From positions 175,465,228 through 175,529,227 of the forward strand of contig JBOZIK010000001.1 in assembly GCA_051453625.1 (NCBI GenBank): a stretch of DNA of 64,000 nt, read 5' to 3'. A program made the translations under genes and the position numbers. The notes under the pieces are model-generated. The model saw only the letters and a program-made list of their open reading frames with translations. It did not search any database and was not told where the DNA came from. Within the stretch, counting starts at the first letter, position 1; every line of letters starts with the position of its first letter. The stretch is from Welwitschia mirabilis. Taxonomy: Eukaryota; Gnetophyta; Gnetopsida; Welwitschiales. Positions 34,000-45,720 of the stretch are shown here, one piece after another.

Positions 34000-35722
34000 T
34001 AGTTCTTATGCTTTTGACACTATTAGTATAATATCTAGTGTTAAATTTTATTAGATAATTAAATTAATAATAACCTTATTTATAAAAATAATAATATATA
34101 ATATTATTAATATAAATTATATGCTCATACCTTAGCTTATAGTTTCATTTGTTGAATAATAAAGTTAAACTATTAGTAGAGTTTTGATTATGGCCTAAAC
34201 CACTCTTATCATTTGAACTTGTACATTATTCAAGAATGATGTTTAAGGTTTCTCATTAATTCTTTTTAAATTAGTAAGTTCATATTTGACATGCTTCTAT
34301 TCATACATTAGTTTACTAATATCAACTTTAAGAGATGAATTTTTAGATAATAGCTTATTACAAGGACCTCTTTATTGTTCATTTACTAATTCATGAGAAT
34401 GAAGTAATTTTTTCATTCTAGCACATATCTTTTTCAACTTAATGAACACTTTAGAAATTAATTCATACTTATCTTAAAATTTCATACCTATTTCACCTTT
34501 AGTATTTGATTTAAGTTCTTCTTTTCTTTCATCATTCTCCTTTTAGATATGTACAATGATCATGTAGGATGAATGAGATATTTCATCATCAAATGTTTCT
34601 ACTCAGTTTCATTCTTATCATTATCCCATCTTGTGAAGAAGGATGTATTCTTCTTGGGTTATTTCTTTTATGCTTTTTCCTACAATCTATTAGAGCTAGG
34701 ACACTTTAAGGATATGTGCCTTTATCTTTCACAAATCCAACATTCTAATTTGGGAATATCTAAATTAGAATAGAGTGAAGCACTACTAGAAGTTTTACCT
34801 TTAGACTTACCTATATCTTGAAACCCAAATGGTTTTTAGTAGTCCTCCTTCATATTTTTCTTTTTTAAAAGAAGTCTTTTGACTATTCTTGTGATGAGTG
34901 CAAGTTCTTCTTCCATATCATCCCTAGAGTCATATCCATTTGATACTTCTTTTATTTTTTCTTTTAATTTTTTTCTTGTATTTTCACTAGGTTTAAGAGT
35001 GATAGACTTCTCTTTTAGAGCACCATTTTGAATAACATTCATCTCATAAGATTCATAGCACTTCTCTTTAAGATTCATCTCATAAGATTCATAGCACTTC
35101 TCTTTAAGAGTGATAGACTTCTCTTTCAGAGCACCATTTTGAATAAGATTCGTCTCATAAGCTGTTAGAGCACTTTGTAATTCTTTAATCTTCACTAAGT
35201 TAAAATATCTTGATTCTTTTATGGATGCTGTTTTAGGCCTATATTCTAGAGTCAAGGATCTAATAAGCTTTTGAATTGCCTTAGCCTTTATAAAATTTTC
35301 ATCAATGCCATGTATAACATTTACTATGTTAAAGACTCTTATGAAGTATTCATGTATTATTTATCCATTACTCATCTTCAGATTTTCAAACTAATTAGTC
35401 CAAATAAGAAGTTTTAATTGCTTGATAATAGAGGTTCCTTCATATGTTTTAACTAGAACATTCCATATTTCTTGTGCATTTACTTTTGAATCCTACATGA
35501 AAGATGCCTTTTTTTATCTTCTTAGTCCCTTCTAGATTTGATTTATGTATTGGAGTTTCCTATATCATCTATTATGGTTTCTATAGATTTTGGATATCCA
35601 TTTTCAATGCTTTGTCAAATCTGAAAATCATAGGACTATAAGTATATCTGCATCTTCATCTTCCAATAAGCATAGTTTATTCCATCAAAGAGTAGAGGTC
35701 TAACAGATGGCACCCCTTCCAT
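34000..35722 (-). pseudogene. Element A copia gag (decayed)
   Basis: The start is the ATG complementary to 35720-35722, reading MEGVPSVRPLLFDGINYAYW and then KMKMQIYL. That is a typical copia gag N-terminus about 40 bases inside the PBS. The block 35255-34836 is open (139 codons) and includes ELQSALTAYETNLIQNG and DDMEEELALITRIVKRLL, the usual segment before the knuckle. The zinc knuckle CWICERQRHISLKC (about 34745-34700) is intact as CX2CX4HX4C. An in-frame duplication is present at 34994-35145 (see findings); copy B lacks it. N-terminal part broken by stops. Confidence 0.8.
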
Positions 35723-35760
35723 AGTTTACTCAAAGATGTTATTGCTTTTTGTAAGTAGTT

Positions 35761-35773
35761 AATTTGATACCAC
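35761..35773 (-). other. Element A primer-binding site
   Basis: The minus strand reads GTGGTATCAAATT next to the LTR, a decayed initiator-Met type PBS (TGGTATCAGAGC). Copy B has CTGGCATCAAATT at the equivalent place. Confidence 0.6.
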
Positions 35774-35774
35774 T

Positions 35775-37195
35775 TGAGGCTCGTTGGATGAAAGGAAAGG
35801 GGTGAATGGGGTTTACCAAATAAAAACTTCATTGAAAATAAGTTAACTTTTACATAAGAGAAACCTTATCAGATTAATGTGGTTTCCTAACCTGGGTACA
35901 TCCACATGTAGAGAGTAGCTTCTGCTCATACCTTTGGATATTCTTAACCTACAAAATAGTAGTTTTGAAGCATCACCAATCTTACATGTAATTGAGATGT
36001 TTCTTGCAAGGTAATACTTATTTCCCCTTAGGGGTTTACAATAAATCAAAATATAAATATGCTCACAAGTACTTATAGAAGCACACCCATATAAGAGTTG
36101 TCTTATAATTTATAAATCCTAGAAAGGGATTCTAAGAATGAAAGTGCAAAATCGACTATAATAAGTCTTTAAAAATCTAATAGTCCTTATAGTTTACATG
36201 CTAATAGATAATGATAATAAAGAAACAACAAGTCTAAAAAATGTTAATTTGATGAATGTTCAAGTTCTTCCTTCTTTATTGTCACCCATGAGTGTATTAG
36301 ATTAGAGTGATGTAGCTATTGTAAGAACCAAATAATTCAATAATGTATTCACCAGATATTTCTTTTCAAAAAAAAAGCTGAAATCTTTTCTTGTAGTACC
36401 AATCATCCATGTGAGTAACATTTTTTTAATTTTTTCCCTCTTTATATCCTTTATACTTTTGATGTCTTCCTTTTCTTTACCCTAGAGAGATAGCCATTTG
36501 GAAACATCTAAATACTGTGCAAGTAATAGAAATTGCTAATTTTTGATCATCCAATAGCTATTTATTTTTCATCAAATTTTTGGGATAGACATCTTTGAAT
36601 TAGTAGAAATATCTATAAGGTAGACTTCTTCCTCATGAAAGAAATTTTTAGTTAAACTATCTAGATTTTAATAAGACTTAAACTAATATATCTATAACCC
36701 TTAATGATTTAAATTCAAGGTGTAAAAATTGATTTATTTTCTAAAATGTAGATAATTCATTAAAATACAATTTATATCTATTACCTCTTCTAGTTTAGCA
36801 CATATCTCTTTAATTTTATAGATGTCTTCCATTAGATAAAGTAGTGGAAACATCTTTAATTGACATATGTATTTCACCTATCTCAGCATCTTGATTTAGT
36901 ATAGACATATTTAACATTGTATATGTCTTTACCTATTAACGAATTCTAGTTCAATATAGACATCTTTGATATTGTTAATATCTTTCACATAGATGTATTT
37001 AGATATGTAGATGTCTTCAATCAATTATGTTTATCCTTCATGAATTCTAAGATGAATCTTTTATGTAATACAAACTTAAGGTTTTGACTTTTATTGATTC
37101 TTTTTTCAATTTAGTGTTCTCCAATTTTACCTATCTACACATTAGACATATCACATTTGATAAGTGAAATCATCAAAACTAGTATTTTACCAACA
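35775..37195 (-). mobile_element. 5' LTR of copia element A (family Y)
   Basis: A 1421-bp LTR bordered by the PBS at its low end and ending '..attttaccaaca' at 37195, i.e. TGTTGGTAAAAT on the minus strand. AGATGTCT-type motifs are concentrated at 36580-37020. Aligns end to end with 26870-28290 and 48965-50386. Confidence 0.75.
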
Positions 37196-39195
37196 ACTAA
37201 GATATAGTTTTTCTTAAGAATATAAGATTCACTTCAGAAGGATGCTCTTTAAAAGGGACATGTGATAGAAAAAAATAAATTTACATTAAAAATTGTTTTA
37301 AAGACCACTATTTGCAAGTGAAGAATTCAATTAGACCCTTCACTAACATTCTTTTTAAACTAATTTAGGATGAAATACCAGATTTACATAATGTGAAGAA
37401 TGTAAAAATCCTTCTATCTCTAATAAATGTAGAGAATAGATTAGATGCATGTCATGCCTTTTGTATGTGGAGATGCATGTCATGACTCATGTGCATACAT
37501 CATCCCCTTTAATGATGAACTCATGGATGGTGTCATAAGTTATCCTTCATAAGAACACATGACACCATAACATATTCATCATTTTCTTTGGAAAAACTTT
37601 TGCAAGATTCTCACATTTAAATTTATGCATATCTATTCCTCATCTTACTTTGTTACTCTACATCTAGAGTTTATGGCATTTCTTGAATCCTTGATTAGTT
37701 TGTTCAAAGCACCTTATCTTTTATCACTCTTGGAAAGAAAAATATCAAGAATATTTTTAAAGGATAGAATGACACATGGTTTACTATGTGAATAAGGCTT
37801 TTTTTCCCCATAAGAATATGTAAGAAAGGTTTTAGGCATGTTTCCTTAAGGATATTTATCTCTCAATGTGTTTAGGTGTTCTTTCTTTTGGTTTTGAGAC
37901 TCTTATTAATGTTTTACTTTATGGTATGATTTTTTGTAAGGTTAATGTTAAGCAATGTATTTTCATTCAAGATCATTTTAACATTTTTTTCATATCTTTA
38001 ATACTATTGTAATCATTATTAAAGCCTTGGTTTTGTTTAAAAGTTTTATGTTTTCTATTTTATAAGCTTATTTAGTCACATTTGATCATGCACCTACATT
38101 CTATGGCTTGTTTCATCATTGTTTTGATCTTATTATAACTTGATGGTATGCATTCCATCTTAAAGTTTTGAGATTAAGAGTATGTATTTTTATTCATTTT
38201 ACATTTTAGGTCTATTTCAGATTTAGCATTTTGTGGTAGATTTTTTGGTCCACTTTAGCATTTTTTGTCCTTTAAAATTCAACTTTAACTTTAAAAATGG
38301 AATTGCATTTCAAATTCATTTTTTCATTTTAAATGTTTCTGCAACCTAAATATGAAATGTTAAACCTTTTCTAGAGTAAAAAACAGGTAGGTATTAAATG
38401 TTATTTATAGTAAACTGACTTAAAATACAAATGAAAACTTTCATAATACAAGTGGTATGATTTCTTATTAATAGTACTAAAGAAGAAAAGAAATTTTTTT
38501 GCGTTGAAGTAGCTAGGCCCTAGTAATTACTAGTTATAGTTAGTTATCTTTGAAGGAACCAAACACTTATCAGTATCATTTGAATTAAATCTCTAATTTC
38601 TTTATGTCTTACTAGGATACTATACATATTGTACCTCTTTAACTTCATCCTAACTATAGTGATCATGTACATTACCATATTACACATGAAAGTAAAGTCT
38701 TACAAAATGATTGTAACTAATTGTTTTTTATTTTAGTATCTTTCTTTCTATTGTCTAAAATTTTTTCCCTCTAATTATTGTGTTTTCATTACTTCTTGGC
38801 TTTGATGTCTTTTTTCAAAATGCTTATGATTCTAGGAAAGGATTCTTGTACTATTTTTTCATTGTTTGTTTTTTATTTTATCCCAAATAGTTAGTTAATT
38901 AAGAAAATTTGTGCATTACTTTCTATGATTTTATTATTTAATTTTAACTTTTTTTGCATTATTGTTAGTTTGTAGAATTCAAAAATTTAGGATTTGCAAG
39001 ACTTTGATTATACATGGTTGTTTAAATATCCATAAAAAATAGAATATCATTAATTTTTATTTAACATATTTAAAAATAAAATATTTTATAAGGATATAAA
39101 ACATTATTTAATTAAAATGTCATTTATATTTAGTGTGAACTACTTTTATAAGGGTATATAACATTAAATTGATTACCTTGAGAAAAAATAGGTTA
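37196..39195. other. No recognised feature
   Basis: Two kilobases outside the recognised elements. 37460-37520 has a local repeat of 'gatgcatgtcatga'. From 38000 to 39100 the plus strand is T-rich without a long frame. No retroelement motif, splice-like gene structure or RNA gene was found. It could be host intergenic DNA or a very old repeat. Confidence 0.5.
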
Positions 39196-39295
39196 NNNNN
39201 NNNNNNNNNNNNNNNNNNNNNNNNNNNNNNNNNNNNNNNNNNNNNNNNNNNNNNNNNNNNNNNNNNNNNNNNNNNNNNNNNNNNNNNNNNNNNNN
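39196..39295. other. Assembly gap (100 N)
   Basis: Exactly 100 N, the usual placeholder for unknown size. Copia B gag stops at its right edge, and the left side (37196-39195) has no B pol, so the missing part of B may lie in the gap or the join may be wrong. Confidence 0.95.
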
Positions 39296-39522
39296 CTTTA
39301 GTATTTCATTTAAGTTCTTCTTTTCTTTCATCATTCTCCTTTGAGATATGTACAATGATCATGTAGGATGAACAATCTCTTTTATCATCAGATGTTTCGA
39401 ATTCAAATGTGTTCTCATTGTCATTCCATTCTATGAAGAAGTATTTATCTTCTTGGATTATTTCTTTTATGCTTTCTCTCACCATCTATTAGAGCTAGAA
39501 CACTTCAAGGCTATGTGTTTTC
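39296..39522 (-). pseudogene. Copia B gag, distal piece (zinc-knuckle end)
   Basis: Aligns with 34497-34725 of element A ('ctttagtatttcatttaagttcttcttttc'...). On the minus strand its high end reads HIALKCSSSNRW, the second half of the knuckle, and it is interrupted at 39522 by insertion of copia C. The other half resumes at 47968. The remaining B pol is absent beyond the gap. Confidence 0.7.
39518..39522 (+). repeat. Target-site duplication of copia C, low copy (TTTTC)
   Basis: TTTTC immediately before the C LTR and again at 47963-47967 immediately after the other C LTR. Five bases is the normal copia duplication length. Confidence 0.85.
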
Positions 39523-41346
39523 TAACAGGATCAAGAATTCTGGGAGGGGCCGGGGGGNNNNNNNNNNNNNNNNNNNNNNNNNNNNNNNNNNNNNNNNNNN
39601 NNNNNNNNNNNNNNNNNNNNNNNNNNNNNNNNNNNNNNNNNNNNNNNNNNNNNNNNNNNNNNNNNNNNNNNNNNNNNNNNNNNNNNNNNNNNNNNNNNNN
39701 NNNNNNNNNNNNNNNNNNNNNNNNNNNNNNNNNNNNNNNNNNNNNNNNNNNNNNNNNNNNNNNNNNNNNNNNNNNNNNNNNNNNNNNNNNNNNNNNNNNN
39801 NNNNNNNNNNNNNNNNNNNNNNNNNNNNNNNNNNNNNNNNNNNNNNNNNNNNNNNNNNNNNNNNNNNNNNNNNNNNNNNNNNNNNNNNNNNNNNNNNNNN
39901 NNNNNNNNNNNNNNNNNNNNNNNNNNNNNNNNNNNNNNNNNNNNNNNNNNNNNNNNNNNNNNNNNNNNNNNNNNNNNNNNNNNNNNNNNNNNNNNNNNNN
40001 NNNNNNNNNNNNNNNNNNNNNNNNNNNNNNNNNNNNNNNNNNNNNNNNNNNNNNNNNNNNNNNNNNNNNNNNNNNNNNAATAAGTTCTTTCAAAATTTTA
40101 AGCTCAAATCAAAATTATATTTATCTAAGCATAGTTCACTTGTAAAAATAATGGAAACAAGAAAGTGCATACATAAATTGAAAAGCTTAAAGTAAAGAAT
40201 AAAAAAGACAAAAAGCTAAAAATACCAATTCTTATGCACTCAAGATTTATAGTGGTTTAGAAACTCTCCTACTCTACTCTGGATGATTAGCTTATCTTAG
40301 ATTGATCTTAGATCTCTATTACTCCATAGATTCTTCCAGGTTCACATGTAATCCTTATAAGTAGACTTTTACAGGATAAGCACCTTAACAATGGACTTTT
40401 ATAGGCTAAGTCTTAACCTATCAAAATAATGGATGTGATGTAATAATGCCTTGATTGCTTAGATATCACATGTTCAGTTATAGTACAATGAATGGAGCTC
40501 TTCTCTAATAGATCATAGTGATCAAGCTCTTAGATCTAATTCTGAGTGAAGTTCTTTTCCTAAATATAGATCTTGTCAATCAGATGTAAAGTAATATAAT
40601 GATATCACAATGAAAATATGGCTTGATATTTTAGATCCATAATGATTATGCCGAATTAGAATAGTGCCAAAAGATCTCTAGGTTTATAATAGCATAGCTA
40701 TTTATAATAAAGGATTACTAGGATTTATTACAAATGAAATGCATCTCCAATGGCTATAAATGGCTAGAAAACATCTAGGTAATGGCTAGATACATAATTT
40801 TTACAAATTTTACTTTTCTGTGTCATCTGGTCAACCTTACAAAAATCCGATCAACTCCATGAGATCTCAGTCGACTCCATCTTGGGTCTGGTAAACTCCT
40901 TTCCTCTCAATCTAGAATTATGGACTATTAGCTTCTCATGTCTAGTTGACTCTATAAAAATCCAATTGATCCCTTTCCTCTTAGTTTGGGACTATTATCT
41001 ATTAGTTCCTTCAAATCCAATTTACCCCATGAAAATCTAGTTGACTCCTTTCCATTTGGTTCAGGGATACTAGCTCTTAAGATCATAGGTCCAGTTGATC
41101 CCTTCAGAGTCTGGTCGATCCCTTTGGATTTAGTTCATTTTTCTTACAACTGCTTTAGGTACAGTCAATCCCTTTAGAATTTAGTTAATCCCATCTGGAG
41201 GTTAATATAACTTAGTAATTTTTCTGGTGCATTTTGATCCAATTCTTTCACTTGCAAAACTTAATCTCATCTACACACACAATATAACATTTTTACACTA
41301 CACAAGAGAAATTAGTTTGAGATCAATTGGCAAATATAATCTAATA
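39523..41346 (-). mobile_element. 3' LTR of copia C (contains an oversized gap)
   Basis: Begins 'taacaggatcaagaattctg', homologous to the 5' LTR start 'tgataggatcgagaaccct', resumes after the N run with 'ttctttcaaaattttaag', and ends 'aatctaata' at 41346 beside the PPT. 40830-41210 carries about a dozen GTCGACC/GGTCAAC-type motifs in the same order as 47370-47820. Real length about 1.3 kb. Confidence 0.85.
39558..40078. other. Assembly gap (521 N) inside copia C 3' LTR
   Basis: Flanked by sequence that is contiguous in the other C LTR: its positions 46592-46626 match the left flank and 46626 onward match the right flank. The true missing length is therefore near zero. The left flank ends in an unusual G-rich stretch (GGGGCCGGGGGG), probably an assembly error. 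Confidence 0.9.
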
Positions 41347-42330
41347 ATCTTCCTCTTTGACATTGATGGTAAAAAATTAAGTGATTTTAAAAATTTAAAC
41401 AATTTTAAGCTCATTCATAAAAAACTTTTAAGCATACATTAAAAATCAAAGATCCCCCTTACATCAAGGCATATATACAGTCAAGCAAAGAGTAAAATAA
41501 TTAATCATTTCTCCTCCTTTAACTAAATACCTAAATATAAATATTTTGAAAATCCAATATCTTAAGAAAAACTTTTGAAAGCATACTATATCTTCCCTCC
41601 TCCTTTGACATCAATCGCAAATAAATATAAAAATTAGATATATGGTGAAAAATATCAAACATATTTTCTTCCCCTATCTTAATACCAAATGATAAACAAT
41701 AATAAGTCAAATATTTGATAACCTTTAGAGCATTTTAAATAGACAACATTTTTGTGCTTTTAAATGTGACAAGTTTTAAATATGGACAAATTAAGAAAAC
41801 ACAATAACATCAAATAATAATGTAAGATGTGATTAGATACAATCATAACTTTTAAAGATACACATATTTTGGTTCATTTTTAATTAATATAATGATTTTA
41901 ATACTTCCCAAAATTAAGTACATATAAATTTATACTATTAACTAAGATATACTAGTTGAATGTAAGAATTGTGTAAAAGAAAATAACTAAATTGCATTTT
42001 GAATCAAACAAAATATGTCAAATGAGATGATGATTTTCAAATGCAAAAAAACGTCCATGAGAAGATAAAATAATACAATAGAATTTTCAAGAATAAGAAT
42101 CCACATTAAACATCAAAATATTAAAGAAAATGATAAATTAGATAATGATCTTTTATTCTACTGATGATAAAGTTACTATAGAACTCTTTAAGGAACTGGG
42201 CGACCAAGTATAAAACTAGTTGACTGACCTATACTAATCAACTAAATATGATGTTTGGTCGACTGTCCTACACTTAATGATAGAATAGAGAAAAAATCCT
42301 TAGTTTGTATCTAAGTTAAATAAATGTATC
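41347..42330 (-). other. Copia C 3' untranslated region with polypurine tract
   Basis: The minus strand beside the LTR reads AATGTCAAAGAGGAAGAT (41347-41365), a good copia PPT following the common ATCAATGTCAA context. The rest has no ORF; the extra ORF of E1 and A is absent here. Motifs GGTCGAC/GTTGAC recur at 42199-42275. Confidence 0.65.
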
Positions 42331-43880
42331 AAAATTTAGGGGTTTAGTAAAGATATCTACTAATTATTGATCTATAGAGATAAAATTCATAGTTATATGA
42401 TCTTTTTCAACTTGATCATGAAGAAAATGATGTTTAAGTTTAATATGCTTTATTCTTGAATGCTAAATTAGATTTTTAGAAATATTAATAGCATTGATAT
42501 TATCACAAAAAATAGGAACTTATTTAAAAGAAATACCAAAATCTTTTAACATTTCTTTCATCCATAAGAGGTGAGTGCAACAACTTCCTACAATAATATA
42601 TTTAGCTTCTGTTGTGGAAAGAAAAATAGAGTTTTGTTTCTTACATGCCCATCTAATTAGATATGAACCTAGAAGGAAACAATTTCCACTTGTGATTTTT
42701 CTATCATCTTTGCATCCTACCCAATCTACATCACTAAAATCTACAAGATCGAAAGATGTTTCATTTGGATATTATAAATCATAATTACATGTACCTTTTA
42801 TATACCTGATTATTCTTTTTACCACTTGAAAATGTGATTCTTTTAGATTAGATTGATATCTTATACAAACTCTAACACTAAACATGATATTTGGTCTACT
42901 TGTAGTTAAATACAATAAACTACCAATCATGCTTCTATAAAGTTTTTGATCTATTGATTTACCATTTTCATCCAATCTTACTTTGCATGAAGTATACCTA
43001 GGAGTACCAACTATTTTCGAATTTTATAAACCAAAGCATTTGATCAAATCTCTTATATATTTAGATTGAGAAATAAATATTTCATCATTAGTTTACTTTA
43101 TTTGAAGTCCAAGAAACATTTTAACTTCTCCAAGTGTACTTATTTCAAATTGATTTATCATAATGTTTGCAAATTCTTTTGATAAATTTTTATTTGAGGA
43201 ACCAAAAATAATATCATCTACATAAATTTGTATAATAATAAAATCATTTTTCAACTTCTTCACAAATAAAGTCTTATCTACCATTCCACAATCATATCCA
43301 TTTTTGTTTAAAAAAGTATCTAACTTTTCATACCATGCTCTTGGTGCTTGTTTTAATCTATATAAAGATTTCTTAATTATATNNNNNNNNNNNNNNNNNN
43401 NNNNNNNNNNNNNNNNNTAAGGTTATTAAACATAGATTTCCTCATTTAATGATCCATTCAGAAATGCACTTTTTACATTTATTTGATAAACTTTAAAGTT
43501 CTTACAAGCTATAAAACATAAAAACATTCTAATGCTATCTAATCTTTCAACAGGGGCAAAAGTATCTCCTACATTAATTCCTTCAATTTGGTTAACACCT
43601 TGAGCTACAAGTCTTACTTTATTTTTGATAACATTGTTTTCTTTATCACATTTGTTCTTAAGGATACATTTTATACCAATAACATTCTTATCTTCTAGTC
43701 TCTCTACTAGTTTCCAAACATTGTTTCTTTTGAAATGTTGTAGCTCATCCTGCATTGCTAACAATCACTCTTCATGATTTTCTGATTTTTCAAAGTTCTT
43801 GGGTTCTATTTTAAAAACATAGCATACATAGGCACATAAATTTTTCATTGAATGTCTTATTTTTACTCTTAAGTTAACTT
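42331..43880 (-). pseudogene. Copia C reverse transcriptase and RNase H (decayed)
   Basis: Three open blocks read in order on the minus strand. 43764-43426: QDELQHFKRNNVWKLVERLE, KNKVRLVAQGVNQIEGI, FAPVERLDSIRMFLCF, YQINVKSAFLNGSLNEEIYV. 43284-43093: IYVDDIIFGSSNKNLSKEF, with the catalytic YVDD intact. 42975-42772: SIDQKLYRSMIGSLLYLTTS. RNase H follows to about 42340 (the D-I-F-T-K tail reads FTKIST). A 35-N gap interrupts at 43383. The best preserved RT in the window, but still split by stops. Confidence 0.9.
43383..43417. other. Assembly gap (35 N) in copia C RT
   Basis: Sits between the fingers/palm block ending NEEIYV and the block before YVDD. RT continues in the same orientation on both sides. 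Confidence 0.95.
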
Positions 43881-43899
43881 CTCCAATGACGAATTCTAA

Positions 43900-45020
43900 T
43901 GGATGATCTTTTAGAAATTTAGGCTTTTTTGATATTCCTTCTTTTAGTTGAGCTTCATTTGAATATCTCGGGTTATGATTTCTTCTTCATTTAAGTTTCT
44001 TACTTTTGGGTCAATCTCATCAATTTGCACATTTATTGACTCTTCTACAGTTAAGCTTCTTTTGTTGAAAACATGGTAGGCTCTACTTCTTGTTAAGTAT
44101 CCTAAAAAGATAGCTTCATCAACTTTTGATTCAAATTTTCTTAAATGTTCTCTATCTTTTAGGACATAACATTTACTTTTAAATACCTTAAAGTATGATA
44201 CATTTGGTTGTCTTCCATTCCATAGCTTATAAGGTGTTTTATTAGTACCTGGTTTAACATACACTCTATTAATAATATAACATACTATGCTAATGGTTTC
44301 AACCCAAAAAGATTTAGGTACTTCTTTATCATTTATCATAGTTTGAGCCATTTTTTAAAGAACTCTAGTCTTTCTTTCAGCTATACCATTTTTTTGTGGT
44401 GTCTTTAGAGCTAAAAATAAGTGATCAATACTGTTCTTAATGCAATATTTATGAAAGAAATGGTTTTCAAATTCACCACCATGATTACCTCTTATTTTCT
44501 TCATGGTGTAACCCTTTTCATTTTGGATCTTGTTGCAAATTTCAACCCAATGCTTTTAAGCTTAAGACTTGTTGGACAAAAAGTCTATCCAAGTATATCT
44601 AAATTAGTTATCAACCATTGTAAGAAAACAATATTTTCCACCTAGACTATGAGTTTAAGTAGGTCTAACTAAATCCATAGGAATCTGTTCTAATGGCATT
44701 GAATGGAAACATGAGTTTTAATCTTATGAGAGGTTCTAATTTGTTTTACCTTTTGACATGCATCACACAACTCTTATTTTTTTATGTTTATCTTAGGGAT
44801 TCCTCTAACAATATTTTTATGAATAATCATTTTTAATTGATCATAATTAACATGTCCTAAACTTTTATTCCACAACTCATCTTGAGGAACATTTGAGAAA
44901 TAACAAGGAGAAAATGATTGAGCTATGCTATACACATTATCTATTCTGCTAGCTTTAAGAATCACATTGCTTAATTTTCCATGCATAATTTTACATTTTA
45001 ATTTATCAAAAACTACTTTG
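43900..45020 (-). pseudogene. Copia C integrase (decayed)
   Basis: GAG-pre-integrase (44986-44774, open) reads LWNKSLGHVNYDQLKMIIHK; one His of the HHCC finger is Asn. It is followed by ELCDACQKVKQIRT with both cysteines present. Core: MDLVRPT (first Asp), RGNHGGEF where the second catalytic Asp is Asn (AAT at 44484-44486), and KNGIAERKTRVL with the Glu kept. The C-terminal block 44351-43944 is open: VPKSFWVETISIVCYIINRV, TPYKLWNGRQPNVSYFKVF, DEAIFLGYLTRSRAYHVFNK. Inactive through the Asn change and stops. Confidence 0.9.
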
Positions 45021-45720
45021 TAACCTTTATTACAAATTTAACTAATGCTTAATAGATTGTACTTCAAAACAATTACATATAAAACTTNNNNNNNNNNNNN
45101 NNNNNNNNNNNNNNNNNNNNNNNNNNNNNNNNNNNNNNNNNNNNNNNNNNNNNNNNNNNNNNNNNNNNNNNNNNNNNNNNNNNNNNNNNNNNNNNNNNNN
45201 NNNNNNNNNNNNNNNNNNNNNNNNNNNNNNNNNNNNNNNNNNNNNNNNNNNNNNNNNNNNNNNNNNNNNNNNNNNNNNNNNNNNNNNNNNNNNNNNNNNN
45301 NNNNNNNNNNNNNNNNNNNNNNNNNNNNNNNNNNNNNNNNNNNNNNNNNNNNNNNNNNNNNNNNNNNNNNNNNNNNNNNNNNNNNNNNNNNNNNNNNNNN
45401 NNNNNNNNNNNNNNNNNNNNNNNNNNNNNNNNNNNNNNNNNNNNNNNNNNNNNNNNNNNNNNNNNNNNNNNNNNNNNNNNNNNNNNNNNNNNNNNNNNNN
45501 NNNNNNNNNNNNNNNNNNNNNNNNNNNTTAAACCATTTACATATAAAACTTCATTAATTCTAGGAAGGTTACCTCCACCAATGCTTTCAATGCCTTCTAT
45601 TTTTGCTCTTCCATTGTCTTTGAAGGTTACTTCTCCTTTATCAAAGTGGCTTAGATATTTGAATCTCGATTTATCTCTTGTCATGTACCTTAAACATCCA
45701 CTATCAAGATACTAACTTAT
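45021..45720 (-). pseudogene. Copia C aspartic protease (decayed, interrupted by a gap)
   Basis: The minus strand from 45715 reads S-stop-YLDSGCLRYMTRDKSRF and then KYLSHFDKGEVTFKDNGRAK and GIESIGGGNLPRINEVLYVN. The catalytic DSG is intact; the preceding Trp is a TAG stop. Beyond the N run the frame continues VLYVIVLKYNLLSIS and CNKGYKVVFDKLKCKIMHGK, the usual protease-integrase linker. The peptide VLYV appears on both sides of the gap. Confidence 0.85.
45088..45527. other. Assembly gap (440 N) in copia C protease
   Basis: Both flanks contain 'catataaaactt' and encode the same VLYV peptide, so nothing is missing and the contig ends actually overlap by about 15 bases. Confidence 0.9.

Noticed and set aside
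37440-37520. Possible CRISPR-like or satellite repeat from 'gatgcatgtcatga' occurring twice
   Set aside because: Only two copies, no regular array, and the context is a plant genome.
39453-40145. Long open frames of 200-230 codons on both strands
   Set aside because: They consist almost entirely of N; the apparent length is an artefact of the gap.
44421-44645. Plus-strand open frame of 74 codons
   Set aside because: Antisense shadow of the copia C integrase core, which is clearly read on the minus strand.
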